Source: Brucella pecoris
Lineage (GTDB): Bacteria > Pseudomonadota > Alphaproteobacteria > Rhizobiales > Rhizobiaceae
NCBI RefSeq assembly: GCF_006376675.1
Contig: NZ_VEWK01000003.1
Span: 62,001-126,000, forward strand
Length of the DNA stretch: 64,000 nt
Direction: 5' to 3'
Shown: in pieces, positions 17,035 to 27,297 of the stretch
How the letters are laid out: each line of letters begins with the position of its first letter
Numbering within the stretch: the first letter of the stretch is position 1
The notes under the pieces: model-generated
Told to the model about the DNA's origin: nothing
The model's input: only the letters and a program-made list of their open reading frames with translations
Database searches by the model: none
Program-made: the position numbers and the translations under genes

Positions 17035-17829
17035 TCAACCCTCTTCGTCTTTATTCTCGCTGTCTCGGATGGAAAACCGGTCTCCACTTTTCCTGAGACA
17101 GCGATAGCGCCACAACCACGTCCCGACAACCCCTATCAGAGCCAGAGCAAGGCCATACCATGTGGCAGCATATTGCAGATGGTTATTGGGAAAGTCGATG
17201 ATCGTCACGCCACCGATTGGCAGGCCACCCGGATTGGGCTTGCTGTCGGCATCAATGAAGAACGGCACAACCTCATCGAGGTTTGGCAGATCAGCGCTTT
17301 CCGCCATCGCCGTCCAGTCCTTCCAGTAGAAAACATTCTTGGCGATATCATTGTCGGGGAGGAAGTAACCGGGCTTTGCCGAAAGCGGATCACGCGCCAG
17401 GCCGGTCACGCTGACCGGACCGTCAACCTGGCCTTCGGCTCGCGTTGCAGGCTCTTTCTTTTCGTATGGAACGAAGCCGCGATTAACGAGCACGAAGCGC
17501 CCGTCCTCCAGCATCAGAGGCGTGTAGACATAGTAACCTGCCGCCCCGTTATGCGTGGCCAGAAAATGCCGTTCGCCCTGATGCATGAAAGTGCCCGAGA
17601 CCGTCACCGGACGATATTCGATGGACCCTTCCTGCTTGTAGATCTTTTCCATTTCGGACAGTGGAAGGGGTGGCTCGTGGATGCGCTGCTCGGTGGACGC
17701 GATCAGCGCCTCCTTCCACTGCAGACGCTCCACCTGCCAGGTGCCGAGCGCCAGCAGAATGACAAGCGCAACTGTGGATGCGATCACTACACCCCAGGGA
17801 AATCGCCGCGACTGCTGAGCTGTCGTCAT
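17035..17829 (-). CDS. SURF1-family cytochrome oxidase assembly protein
   Basis: Inner-membrane assembly factor for heme-copper oxidase, linked to heme a insertion. It is 264 residues with one membrane helix at each end (GVVIASTVALVILLALGTWQ and YGLALALIGVVGTWLWRY) and a periplasmic domain between them. The SURF1 signature LGTWQVERLQWKEALI is clear, as are PVTVSGTF and FVLVNRGFVPYEKK. The start overlaps the DUF983 gene stop by 4 bases. It belongs to the oxidase block that starts at coxB. Confidence 0.94.
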   Translation of the reverse strand: MTTAQQSRRFPWGVVIASTVALVILLALGTWQVERLQWKEALIASTEQRIHEPPLPLSEMEKIYKQEGSIEYRPVTVSGTFMHQGERHFLATHNGAAGYYVYTPLMLEDGRFVLVNRGFVPYEKKEPATRAEGQVDGPVSVTGLARDPLSAKPGYFLPDNDIAKNVFYWKDWTAMAESADLPNLDEVVPFFIDADSKPNPGGLPIGGVTIIDFPNNHLQYAATWYGLALALIGVVGTWLWRYRCLRKSGDRFSIRDSENKDEEG

Positions 17830-18221
17830 TTGCCATCATCCTGTCGGCTGTCTATACGGCCGGGCGCTGCCTTGTTGCGATATTGCATATTGATGAGGAT
17901 ACCCTTGGCCCACCGCATGGCCACGAGACTGAGGATGATGGCGAGCGGCACCCACAGGATAAAATGCACCCAAAGCGGCGGTCCGACATTCACTTCCATC
18001 CAGAGTGCAAGACCGACGACTATAAAACCGATGATGAGAATGACAAACGCCGCCGGGCCGTCGCCGGAATCGGCAAAAGAATAATCCAGTCCGCAAGCAG
18101 TGCAGCGCGGAGCCACTTTCAGGAAACCTTCAAACAGCTTCCCCTCACCGCAACGCGGACAATGTCCGGCAATGCCACTCTTTATGGGATCGACGGGAGG
18201 ATAATGATTGTGATCCGGCAT
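17826..18221 (-). CDS. DUF983 family membrane protein
   Basis: A 131-residue protein with an N-terminal zinc-ribbon-like cysteine set (CPRCGEGKLFEGFLKVAP followed by CTACG) and two membrane helices (AAFVILIIGFIVVGLALW and LWVHFILWVPLAIILSLVAM). DUF983 genes are regularly found between coxC and SURF1 in alphaproteobacteria and are thought to take part in oxidase biogenesis, but the function is not established. ATG 18221 has a good AGGAGAAGGGAAG ribosome binding site; an upstream in-frame start would only add an Arg-rich leader. Confidence 0.88.
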   Translation of the reverse strand: MPDHNHYPPVDPIKSGIAGHCPRCGEGKLFEGFLKVAPRCTACGLDYSFADSGDGPAAFVILIIGFIVVGLALWMEVNVGPPLWVHFILWVPLAIILSLVAMRWAKGILINMQYRNKAAPGRIDSRQDDGK

Positions 18222-18347
18222 TGCGCTTCCCTTCTCCTCAGGCGCCGCGCGTCCTCTCGGACGCACAAAGCACGATTCTGTAGTTTCTTCGCAAACAAAA
18301 GGCGGCCATGTTGCCAGGGCCGCCTCGGAACTTTTGACCGCTAGCGA

Positions 18348-19226
18348 TCAGCCGGCATGCATAGGCGCACCCCAGCCACCCCATACATAGATGGCGAAGA
18401 AGAGGAACAGCCAGACCACGTCAACGAAGTGCCAGTACCAGGCAGCGGCTTCAAAACCGAAATGCTGTTTTGGCGTGAAGTCACCACCGATGGCGCGGAA
18501 GAGGCAGACCAGAAGGAAGATCGTACCGATGATAACATGGAAACCGTGGAAACCGGTCGCCATGAAGAATGTCGCGCCGTAGATCGAGTCCTTGAACGCA
18601 AACGGTGCGTGTATGTACTCGTAGGCCTGCACAAATGAGAACAGAACACCGAGAGCCACAGTGATCGCGAGACCCGTGATCATGCCCTTGCGGTCATTGT
18701 GCAGCAGCGCATGGTGCGACCAGGTCAGCGTCGTGCCCGACAGAAGCAGAATCACGGTGTTGTAGAGCGGCAGGTGCAGCGGATCGAGAACCTCGATGCC
18801 CTTTGGAGGCCAGACGCCGCCTGTGAACGCAGCGCGCGCTACCTGATGCACTTCGTTCGGGAAGAGGCTGGCATCGAAGAACGCCCAGAACCACGCCACG
18901 AAGAACATGACTTCCGAGGCAATGAACATGATCATGCCATAGCGAAGATGCAGTGATACGACACGGGTATGGTGGCCCTCATGTCCTTCCTTGATCGTAT
19001 CGGACCACCAGCCATACATGCAGTAGAGCACGATCGCGAGACCGATGAAGAAAATCCAGGGCGTCACCACATTGAGGCCGAAGAACGGCAGCTCACCGGC
19101 ATTGATGTAACGCATCCAGGCAATACCGCCGACGGCAAGCACGAATGCACCCATCGAGCTCAGGAACGGCCAAGGGCTCGGCGCGATGATATGATAGTCG
19201 TGATTTTTCTGATGAACGTCGGCCAT
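18348..19226 (-). CDS. coxC: Cytochrome c oxidase subunit III
   Basis: Third core subunit of the aa3-type oxidase, 292 residues with seven predicted membrane helices. Typical segments include [65 protein letters not shown] and [17 protein letters not shown] 19226 is selected because GGGGAG lies just upstream and the protein then begins [14 protein letters not shown]; the frame is open further upstream without family similarity. Confidence 0.97.
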   Translation of the reverse strand: MADVHQKNHDYHIIAPSPWPFLSSMGAFVLAVGGIAWMRYINAGELPFFGLNVVTPWIFFIGLAIVLYCMYGWWSDTIKEGHEGHHTRVVSLHLRYGMIMFIASEVMFFVAWFWAFFDASLFPNEVHQVARAAFTGGVWPPKGIEVLDPLHLPLYNTVILLLSGTTLTWSHHALLHNDRKGMITGLAITVALGVLFSFVQAYEYIHAPFAFKDSIYGATFFMATGFHGFHVIIGTIFLLVCLFRAIGGDFTPKQHFGFEAAAWYWHFVDVVWLFLFFAIYVWGGWGAPMHAG

Positions 19227-19390
19227 GTCTCTCCCCGTAAATCCCCTTAGGGACTCCTCTCTCGTACCTTCCTGCTTAAACCTCAAATGCGATTCCAAGC
19301 AAGTCTGTCTGTAACAAGCGGTATCTCTTATAAGAATAAAACCGCTTCATTGTTTTGTCTTTGCGGCATTATGCGCCGCACTTATCAGTG

Positions 19391-20002
19391 TCAGCTTCCG
19401 TTGGTGGATGCCGCGACCCCGGCATTCGCCACCGGCTTCGGCTTTTCAATCGGAAAGAATGTATAGGATAGTGTGATCGTCTTGACGTCCTTCAGATCGG
19501 GATCGTTGACGATCTCCGGATCAACAAAGAACACCACCGGCATTTCCATATCTTCGCCCGGCTTCAAGGTCGTATCCGTGAAGCAGAAGCATTCGACTTT
19601 GTTGAAATAGGCCCCTGCCCGGCCTGGCGCGACGTTGAAGCTTGCGCGGCCATAGGTCGGCGCATCAAACAGGTTACGCGCTTCATACTTGATCATTGTC
19701 GTCTCGCCGATGCGAACCGTCACCTCACGCTGCACGGGTTGGAAATCCCATGGCAGCCCATTGGCCGTGTTTGCGTCGAAACGTACCTTGATCGTCTTGT
19801 CCAGAATCGTATCGGAATATTGTTCGACGCGCTGTGTCGTGCCACCATAACCCGTTACCTGGCAGAAAATGCGGTAAAGTGGCACGGAGGCATAGGCCGC
19901 GCCGATCATGCAGACAAAGAAAGACAGGCAAGCAACAGCAATCGTTGCGTTGGAACGTTGCTGCTTCCTCAGCTTTTGATCTTTTTCCTGCTGATCCGCC
20001 AT
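19391..20002 (-). CDS. ctaG: Cytochrome c oxidase assembly protein CtaG (Cox11)
   Basis: Copper chaperone that delivers CuB to subunit I. It is 203 residues: a short cytosolic N-terminus, one membrane helix ([20 protein letters not shown]) and a periplasmic domain with the copper-binding motif [29 protein letters not shown] and [15 protein letters not shown] are also typical of the family. It lies between the small CoxF-like gene and coxC, separated from the former by a palindromic repeat. Confidence 0.96.
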   Translation of the reverse strand: MADQQEKDQKLRKQQRSNATIAVACLSFFVCMIGAAYASVPLYRIFCQVTGYGGTTQRVEQYSDTILDKTIKVRFDANTANGLPWDFQPVQREVTVRIGETTMIKYEARNLFDAPTYGRASFNVAPGRAGAYFNKVECFCFTDTTLKPGEDMEMPVVFFVDPEIVNDPDLKDVKTITLSYTFFPIEKPKPVANAGVAASTNGS

Positions 20003-20081
20003 ATTCTCCTCCCAGATGAAGCTCTAAAGCGTGTCGCGTTTTCTCATATTCATATGACGCGCATTAAACTTTTGTTTTCAA

Positions 20082-20132
20082 GCATGTCTTTATCCCAAAA
20101 CCGGTTCCTACTTTCGGGAGACATGCTTTAGA
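20082..20132. repeat. Rhizobiales palindromic repeat, type B, copy overlapping a gene end
   Basis: Stem-loop with outer arms AGCATGTC/GACATGCT and an interior CCCAAAACCGGTTCC. Related copies lie at 51439-51488, 16946-16996 and 36203-36250. The flanking bases from about 20033 resemble further repeat material. Its right edge supplies the TAA stop codon of the small oxidase-associated gene. Confidence 0.75.
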
Positions 20133-20313
20133 GCGGCCGTACTAGAATGTTGGTACCCAGTTTCGCAATCGTGCCGACGTAGACAAGCAGCACGAACAGC
20201 GCCAGAGCGATCGCCAACCCCCAAGAACGATTGCGCTGGGCTTTCTTTTGCTGTTCCGTCGGAACAATCAGCTCCAGTTCGCTGTCCATCGGCTTCTGTT
20301 CGGTTTTATCCAT
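20128..20313 (-). CDS. Small single-pass membrane protein of the cox operon (CoxF-like)
   Basis: A 61-residue protein with a charged N-terminus ([29 protein letters not shown]), one membrane helix (WGLAIALALFVLLVYVGTIAKLG) and a short tail. Its start codon shares one base with the ctaB stop (TAATG), showing translational coupling. Short proteins of this type between ctaB and ctaG in alphaproteobacteria are annotated as CoxF or cytochrome oxidase small assembly proteins; this assignment is by position and layout. The stop codon lies inside a dispersed palindromic repeat, so the C-terminus may have been set by repeat insertion. Confidence 0.8.
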   Translation of the reverse strand: MDKTEQKPMDSELELIVPTEQQKKAQRNRSWGLAIALALFVLLVYVGTIAKLGTNILVRPL

Positions 20314-21260
20314 TAGAACACTCCAAAGGCGGAAAACGCCTTCATTACCAGCGCTTCGGCAAGCAGCACCGCAAATAGTCCTGACAAGTAGAGCAGCGAG
20401 AAGCGAAACAGCTTACGCGCCGCTGCCAGCATTGCCGGCTGCGATCCGGCAGCCCAAAGGCGCCAGGCGTAATAAACGAAAGCCAATCCTAGCAGCGTCG
20501 AAATCGCGCCATAGACGGGGCCAGCGAAGCCAAGCACCCAGGGCAGAACACCAACCGGCGCCATAATGATCGAATAGAAGAGCGCCTGACGTCGGGTCGA
20601 AAGTTCACCCTTGACGTTGGGCATCATCGGAATACGCGCCGCTTCATAATCATTGGATGAAAAAAGCGACAGTGCCCAGAAATGCGGAGGTGTCCACAAG
20701 AAGATAATCATGAACAGGACGACGCTGTCCCAGGTGACCTCACCTGTCGCGGCCGCCCAGCCTATCATTGGAGGGAATGCGCCTGCGGCACCGCCGATGA
20801 CGATGTTCTGCGGCGTCGAGCGCTTCAGCCACATCGTATAGACCACGGCGTAAAAGAAAATCGTAAAGGCGAGCAGTGCCGCCGACAGCCAATTGACCAT
20901 CAGGCCGAGTGTAACGACCGAAAAGGCTGACAAGGTCAGGCCGAAAGCCAGAACCTGATTGGGAGCAATCACGCCGGCTGGAATGGGCCGGTTGCGCGTA
21001 CGCTTCATCACCGCATCGATATCGGCATCGTACCACATGTTCAGTGCGCCGGACGCACCCGCGCCGACCGCGATGCACAAGATGCTGATGGCAGCGAGTA
21101 CGGGATTCATATGTCCCGGGGCGACCACGAGACCGACCAGCCCGGTGAAGACCACAAGGGACATCACCCGAGGCTTCAAAAGAACAAGGTAATCCCGCGC
21201 AGTCGCTTCGGAGAGAGCGAGGGCGTCGTCGGTACCTGCGTTTTTTTCCACCAGAGACAT
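20313..21260 (-). CDS. ctaB: Protoheme IX farnesyltransferase (heme O synthase)
   Basis: Transfers a farnesyl group to heme b to form heme O, precursor of the heme a of the oxidase. It is a 315-residue polytopic membrane protein of the UbiA prenyltransferase family. The diphosphate/Mg site is [21 protein letters not shown] (NxxxDxxxD), and the second acidic region is [15 protein letters not shown]. The N-terminus [23 protein letters not shown]-like segment (starting near residue 20) is typical. It lies between coxA (gap of about 230 bases) and the CoxF-like gene. Confidence 0.97.
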   Translation of the reverse strand: MSLVEKNAGTDDALALSEATARDYLVLLKPRVMSLVVFTGLVGLVVAPGHMNPVLAAISILCIAVGAGASGALNMWYDADIDAVMKRTRNRPIPAGVIAPNQVLAFGLTLSAFSVVTLGLMVNWLSAALLAFTIFFYAVVYTMWLKRSTPQNIVIGGAAGAFPPMIGWAAATGEVTWDSVVLFMIIFLWTPPHFWALSLFSSNDYEAARIPMMPNVKGELSTRRQALFYSIIMAPVGVLPWVLGFAGPVYGAISTLLGLAFVYYAWRLWAAGSQPAMLAAARKLFRFSLLYLSGLFAVLLAEALVMKAFSAFGVF

Positions 21261-21489
21261 TTTAACTTCAAAAACCTCAAATTCACCGGTCCGAACACCC
21301 CGCCCCTACAGCACGGATCGGCACCATCACAACCATGTCCTCCCGGAAACCATTCTGTTCCCGCCGGAAAGCGCCGTGCTTAGTGGCCGACTTTTCGTCT
21401 ACCGGCGACGGGCGGAACAGAATGCCGCCCGCCATAGCACATTTTGTAAGGAAGGGCGAAGTCTTTTCCGGACTCCGCCCATCGCACAA

Positions 21490-23166
<1,677 letters not shown>

Positions 23167-23188
23167 TCAACAGTCTTGGCGATCGGGA

Positions 23189-24073
23189 TCAGAGACCCGC
23201 CGCAGCCACTTTATCGTTTGCGCCACCTTCAACAGCGGCCTGAAGTGCCTTGTTCGCGCCGTTCAGATCCGATCCCGCAGCAGCGAGCCAGGTCTGATAC
23301 TGCTCTTTCGAGACAACGCGCACCGCGATCGGCATGAAGCCATGATCCTTGCCGCAAAGCTCCGAGCACTGGCCGTAGTAGAGGCCTTCTTTGTCTGCTT
23401 TGAACCAGGCTTCGTTGATGCGGCCCGGAACAGCGTCCATCTTCACACCGAAAGCCGGGATCGTCCACGAATGGATCACGTCGGCAGCGGTGACGAGGAG
23501 ACGAACCGTTTCGCCGATCGGAACCACGACTTCGTTGTCGACGGCGAGAAGACGCGGATAACGCGCACGATCCTCTTTTCCAGCGGCAGCGCGATCGGCA
23601 TCCTTCAGCAGAAGGGCATCGAAACTGACTGGATTATCGACCTGATATTCGTAACCCCAGTACCACTGGTATCCCGTTGCCTTGACCGTCAGCGTCGGAT
23701 CCTCAGGCGAATATTGCGCCGTCAGAAGCTGGAAGGACGGAACCGCCAGGAACAGAAGAATGATCACAGGCCCGATGGTCCAGATCACTTCAATAGCGGT
23801 ATTGTGGCTGGTCTTGGATGGCTCCGGGTTTGCACTCGCGCGAAAGCGTAGCGCTACCCAGATCAACAAAAACAGAACCAGCAGGGTAATTGGTATAATG
23901 AACCAGAGCGTATAACGCTCAAACCAATGAATCTGTTCGGCAATCCCAGTCGCAGCGTCCTGAAATCTCCATTCCCACGGACGAGGCTGATCCGCAAAAG
24001 CGGCACCAGTCGTCCACAGCACTGCAAGAGCGCCGCCGAAGGCGCCCTTCGTTGTGGCAACAATCTTATCCAC
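23189..24073 (-). CDS. coxB: Cytochrome c oxidase subunit II
   Basis: Subunit that receives electrons from cytochrome c through the binuclear CuA centre. About 294 residues: a signal peptide (GAFGGALAVLWTTGAAFA), two membrane helices (about 50-130) and a periplasmic cupredoxin domain with the CuA motif YGQCSELCGKDHGFMP and the upstream DVIHSW histidine. I place the start at GTG 24073, preceded by GGGAGAGAG, because the longer frame to 24202 gives an implausible N-terminus before the signal peptide. It is first gene of the leftward oxidase block. Confidence 0.94.
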   Translation of the reverse strand: MDKIVATTKGAFGGALAVLWTTGAAFADQPRPWEWRFQDAATGIAEQIHWFERYTLWFIIPITLLVLFLLIWVALRFRASANPEPSKTSHNTAIEVIWTIGPVIILLFLAVPSFQLLTAQYSPEDPTLTVKATGYQWYWGYEYQVDNPVSFDALLLKDADRAAAGKEDRARYPRLLAVDNEVVVPIGETVRLLVTAADVIHSWTIPAFGVKMDAVPGRINEAWFKADKEGLYYGQCSELCGKDHGFMPIAVRVVSKEQYQTWLAAAGSDLNGANKALQAAVEGGANDKVAAAGL

Positions 24074-24477
24074 CAGAACTCTCTCCCTTTTCGCCCTTTC
24101 GAGCTGGACGCCGGACGTTAAAGACGGCCGCATCCCCCGTCGGCGTTCAAACCACACCTTAGCGCACACCGCAAGGAAGGCGAATACGTTCCTGTGCGGC
24201 ATTTTTGCGCGCAGCCCACTCGAGAAAGAGCGAATGTCCGAGTGTATTCAATGCCGCAGAGCGGTTCATTTTCGCCATGAAAACTTGGGAAAACCGCACG
24301 AAACCCATAATGAAGCCATGATTTGACAAGACGTTTCTTTTAATGTGCCGCGTGACAATCGACGCAACAGACGGTATCACCGTTGCTATGATGGCCAGGA
24401 CTGATAAACGCCTGTCACGGCGCTTTCCATGGCCAATGCAGCGCGTTAACGTCCCGGTGATTCGATCTGGAGATTTC
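24074..24477. other. Divergent intergenic region between coxB and the IalB gene
   Basis: About 400 bases expected to hold the promoters of the oxidase operon (leftward) and of the invasion-associated gene (rightward). A TTGACA hexamer is at 24323-24328 on the plus strand, but I see no convincing -10 box at the right distance. No repeat or small gene is evident. Confidence 0.4.
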
Positions 24478-25092
24478 ATGACTTTTCGCATGCTCGCCCG
24501 CCGCACGATCAGCCAGCGCCTCGCAACCCTTGCAACAGGCGCCGGTATGGCGCTCGCCGTTGCAACGCTTCCTTCGGTTGCTCAGGACACCCCGGCGCAG
24601 TTACAAACCCCACAAGAAGCCCCTGCGGCCCAGTCGCAGGCAGCCCCGACCAGCCCGCAGCAGAGCGGCAAGCTCAAGTCGCAGCATGGCGCCTGGTCCG
24701 TTCTCTGTGACACGCCTGCTGGCGCCAAGACGGAGCAGTGCGCACTGATCCAGAACGTGGTCGCCGCAAAGCGCCCTGAACTGGGTCTTTCAGTCGTGGT
24801 TCTCAAGACGGCGGACAACAAGGCACGCATTCTTCGTGTTCTGGCACCGCTGGGCGTTCTCTTGCCCAACGGCCTCGGCCTCAATGTCGATGGCAAGGAT
24901 ATTGGTCGCGCCTACTTCGTCCGCTGCTTCGAAGACGGCTGCTATGCCGAGGTGATCCTTGAGGACGATCTTCTCAAGACGCTGCGCTCCGGAAAGGCTG
25001 CCACCTTCATCGTCTTCCAGACGCCGGAAGAGGGCGTTGGCATTCCGGTGGATCTTAAAGGGTTTGGTGAAGGCTTCGACGCCCTTCCGTGA
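24478..25092 (+). CDS. Invasion-associated locus B (IalB) family periplasmic protein
   Basis: A 204-residue exported protein of the IalB family, named after the Bartonella invasion locus. A signal peptide (TLATGAGMALAVATLPSVAQ) is followed by a Gln/Pro/Ala-rich linker (about 35-65) and the IalB domain: HGAWSVLCDTPAGAKTEQCALIQ, then RVLAPLGVLLPNGLGLNVDGK and YFVRCFEDGCYAEV. Four cysteines suggest two disulfides. ATG 24478 is chosen because GGAG is placed 5 bases upstream and the signal peptide begins there. The family is widespread in non-pathogenic rhizobia as well, so a role in invasion should not be assumed. Confidence 0.9.
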   Translation: MTFRMLARRTISQRLATLATGAGMALAVATLPSVAQDTPAQLQTPQEAPAAQSQAAPTSPQQSGKLKSQHGAWSVLCDTPAGAKTEQCALIQNVVAAKRPELGLSVVVLKTADNKARILRVLAPLGVLLPNGLGLNVDGKDIGRAYFVRCFEDGCYAEVILEDDLLKTLRSGKAATFIVFQTPEEGVGIPVDLKGFGEGFDALP

Positions 25093-25212
25093 TTCACGAT
25101 ATAGTGGCCTGCAAATGGCGTTTTTCTGCGCTTCCGGTGCTCACGTACCTTTAAGTACGCTGCGCTCCGGTTCTCGAAACCCACCATTTTCGGCTCACTA
25201 TAGCCTGAATCA
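25091..25212. repeat. Imperfect palindromic element of about 120 bases
   Basis: The ends are related inverted arms (GATTCACGATATAGTG near 25091 against the complement of CACTATAGCCTGAATC near 25197-25212). Inside is a further hairpin (CGTACCTTTAAGTACG, 25144-25159) and the phrase GCTGCGCTCCGGTTCTCG, a kind of dispersed repeat seen in several proteobacteria. It begins right at the stop codon of the IalB gene. Confidence 0.6.
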
Positions 25213-25260
25213 TCTGCCTCATACCTACATGTGGTTGTTCTCAACCGATTTAAGGCTTAC

Positions 25261-25288
25261 ATCCTGCAGCAAACACATGCTGCAGGAT
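25261..25288 (+). promoter_or_regulatory. Hairpin covering the probable tldD ribosome binding site
   Basis: A 9-bp perfect stem (ATCCTGCAG at 25261-25269, CTGCAGGAT at 25280-25288) with a 10-base loop. AGGAT in the right arm is the only Shine-Dalgarno-like sequence, and ATG 25297 follows 8-9 bases later. A T-rich stretch follows the stem, so a terminator/attenuator is also possible. Confidence 0.5.
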
Positions 25289-25296
25289 TTATTTTT

Positions 25297-26709
25297 ATGA
25301 AAAGCCTGATCGACAGTTTCGACGTCAGCCGCGACGATATCGAGCGCCTGGTCGCCCAAAGCCTGAAAGGCCGCGACGACGGCGAGCTCTTTGTGGAATA
25401 CCGCGAGGCGGAGGCGCTTGTTTTCGACAATGGCCGCCTCAAGACCGGCTCCTTCAATCAGGATCAAGGATTCGGCCTGCGATCGGTTGCGGGTGAAGCC
25501 ATCGGTTATGCCCATGCTGGCGATCTTTCGCTTGCCGCCCTGAAGCGTGCTTCTGATGCTGTATCGGCTACATTGAAGGGCGACGGCGGAAGTTATTCAG
25601 CAGCACCTGCGGGCACCAACCGTCATCTATACACGGATGAAAACCCCATCGGTTCGCCGACATTCGACACCAAGGTGCAGCTTTTGCAGCAGATCGACGC
25701 GTATCTGCGCGGCAAAGACCCTAAAGTCCGTCAGGTTTCCGTTTCGCTTGCAGGTTCATGGCAGCAGGTCGAAATTCTGCGCGCCGACGGTCACTTCGTG
25801 CGCGATATACGCCCCATGGTGCGGTTGAGCGTTTCTGTGGTGGCTGGCGATGGCGACCGTCAGGAATCGGGTTCGCATACGGTTGGCGGACGCAAGGGCT
25901 TTGGCGAATTCATCACCGTCGAAAGCTGGCAGCACGCCGCTGATGAGGCATTGCGGCAGGCACTTGTCAATCTGGAAGCCATCCCTGCCCCGGCAGGCAC
26001 ATTCGACATTGTTCTGGCCAATGGCTGGCCGGGCGTTATGCTGCATGAAGCCGTAGGACATGGGTTGGAAGGCGACTTCAACCGAAAAAAAACATCGGCC
26101 TTTGCGGGTTTGCTCGGCCAGCAGGTTGCCTCCAAGGGCGTAACGGTCGTCGACGACGGCACGATCGCCGAACGGCGTGGTTCTCTCACGATTGACGATG
26201 AAGGCACGCCAACCAATCGCACCGTGTTGATCGAAGACGGAAAACTGGTCAATTACATGCAGGATCGCCAGAATGCGCGCCTGATGGGCATGGAAGCGAC
26301 CGGCAACGGCCGCCGTGAATCCTATGCCCATGCACCGATGCCACGCATGACCAACACCTATATGCTGTCAGGCGATAAGACCCCGGAGGAAATCATCGCC
26401 TCTATGAAAAAGGGAATCTACGCTGTTTCTTTCGGTGGCGGCCAGGTGGATATCACATCCGGAAAGTTCGTGTTCGGCTGCACCGAAGCCTACATGATCG
26501 AGAATGGCAAGATCGGAGTGCCGATCAAAGGTGCAATGCTGATCGGCAACGGCCCGGATGCCATGCAGCGGATATCGATGATCGGCAACGACATGAAGCT
26601 CGATACCGGCAGCGGCAATTGCGGCAAGGGCGGTCAGTGGGTTCCTGTCGGGGTTGGCCAGCCGCATCTTCGCATGGACCAGGTAACGGTGGGTGGCACG
26701 GCTGTATAA
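25297..26709 (+). CDS. tldD: TldD metalloprotease
   Basis: TldD of the TldD/PmbA (TldD/TldE) family, a zinc metalloprotease acting on peptides such as microcins and the CcdA antitoxin in E. coli. It is 470 residues. The zinc motif HEAVGH is at about 250-255 in PGVMLHEAVGHGLEGDFNRKKTSAF. DDEGTPTNRTVLIEDGKLVNYMQDRQNARLMG, ANGRRESYAHAPMPRMTNTY-like and GQVDITSGKFVFGCTEAYMIENGKIG segments are typical. ATG 25297 is chosen over the farther upstream frame start, which lies inside the hairpin region. Its usual partner PmbA is not in the window. Confidence 0.95.
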   Translation: MKSLIDSFDVSRDDIERLVAQSLKGRDDGELFVEYREAEALVFDNGRLKTGSFNQDQGFGLRSVAGEAIGYAHAGDLSLAALKRASDAVSATLKGDGGSYSAAPAGTNRHLYTDENPIGSPTFDTKVQLLQQIDAYLRGKDPKVRQVSVSLAGSWQQVEILRADGHFVRDIRPMVRLSVSVVAGDGDRQESGSHTVGGRKGFGEFITVESWQHAADEALRQALVNLEAIPAPAGTFDIVLANGWPGVMLHEAVGHGLEGDFNRKKTSAFAGLLGQQVASKGVTVVDDGTIAERRGSLTIDDEGTPTNRTVLIEDGKLVNYMQDRQNARLMGMEATGNGRRESYAHAPMPRMTNTYMLSGDKTPEEIIASMKKGIYAVSFGGGQVDITSGKFVFGCTEAYMIENGKIGVPIKGAMLIGNGPDAMQRISMIGNDMKLDTGSGNCGKGGQWVPVGVGQPHLRMDQVTVGGTAV

Positions 26710-26852
26710 CCGCCTGTCATTTTGAACGCGGCTTAGGCAGATGCGAATTTATCAGCATCATCAAACTTGCAGATATTGACGGTAAAGTGCAGGCTACGGG
26801 GAAAGCGATCCTGCACGGCAATTTTCAATGCCGCGCCGATCTGGAGAGAGGA

Positions 26853-26999
26853 ATGCCTGAATCGCCTTATGACTGGACGGGCAAGCGAACGGAAAAGCGC
26901 GACCGGCAAAAGCGTATGCTGATCGTGACGGCCATAACAATGGGTGCGCTCATTCTTGTCCTCGGCATGGTGGACGGCCTGCTGATCCTGCTAGACTGA
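26853..26999 (+). CDS. 48-residue single-pass membrane peptide
   Basis: A short gene beginning MPESPYDWTGKRTEKRDRQK, very basic, followed by one hydrophobic helix (RMLIVTAITMGALILVLGMVDGLLILLD) reaching the C-terminus. A strong GAGAGAGG ribosome binding site lies just before ATG 26853. One base separates its stop codon from the barstar ATG at 27001, so the two are probably co-translated. I do not recognise a family; the in-frame upstream extension to 26619 overlaps tldD and is rejected. Confidence 0.65.
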   Translation: MPESPYDWTGKRTEKRDRQKRMLIVTAITMGALILVLGMVDGLLILLD

Positions 27000-27000
27000 C

Positions 27001-27291
27001 ATGCTGCCCATCTACGAAATCGATTGCGCTGGCATTGAGAGTCCCGATGAACTCTGGCGGCGTTATCTTTCAGCCGTCCCGGCCCAAGATCAAGAATCCT
27101 TCGGTTACACGCTCGACGCGTTCTGGGATGCTGTGCAATGGCAAGGCCCCGGTTGGCCTGGTGAATGCGAGTTGGTGTTCAAGAATGTTGAAGCTTTGAA
27201 CAACCTGCAAACACGCGGCGGCAAACCTTTTCTCGATGCTTTTCGGCAATTGGTAGCCGACACAGATCGCGTGACAATCAGACTGGCGTGA
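27001..27291 (+). CDS. Barstar-family ribonuclease inhibitor-like protein
   Basis: A 96-residue protein of the barstar family: PIYEIDCAGIESPDELWRRYLSAVP (first strand and helix), GYTLDAFWDAVQWQGPGWPGECELVFKNVEAL (the LDAxWD hallmark), and a final acidic helix and strand (FRQLVADTDRVTIRLA). Barstar inhibits barnase-type secreted ribonucleases and in polymorphic toxin systems works as an immunity protein. No ribonuclease or toxin gene is adjacent, so this is an orphan. It follows the 48-residue peptide by one base and converges on the acetyltransferase gene with 6 bases between stop codons. Confidence 0.85.
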   Translation: MLPIYEIDCAGIESPDELWRRYLSAVPAQDQESFGYTLDAFWDAVQWQGPGWPGECELVFKNVEALNNLQTRGGKPFLDAFRQLVADTDRVTIRLA

Positions 27292-27297
27292 ACGGGT

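Noticed and set aside
16969-18084. A 371-codon open frame on the plus strand
   Set aside because: It is antisense to SURF1 and the DUF983 gene and runs through a palindromic repeat; no ribosome binding site or domain.
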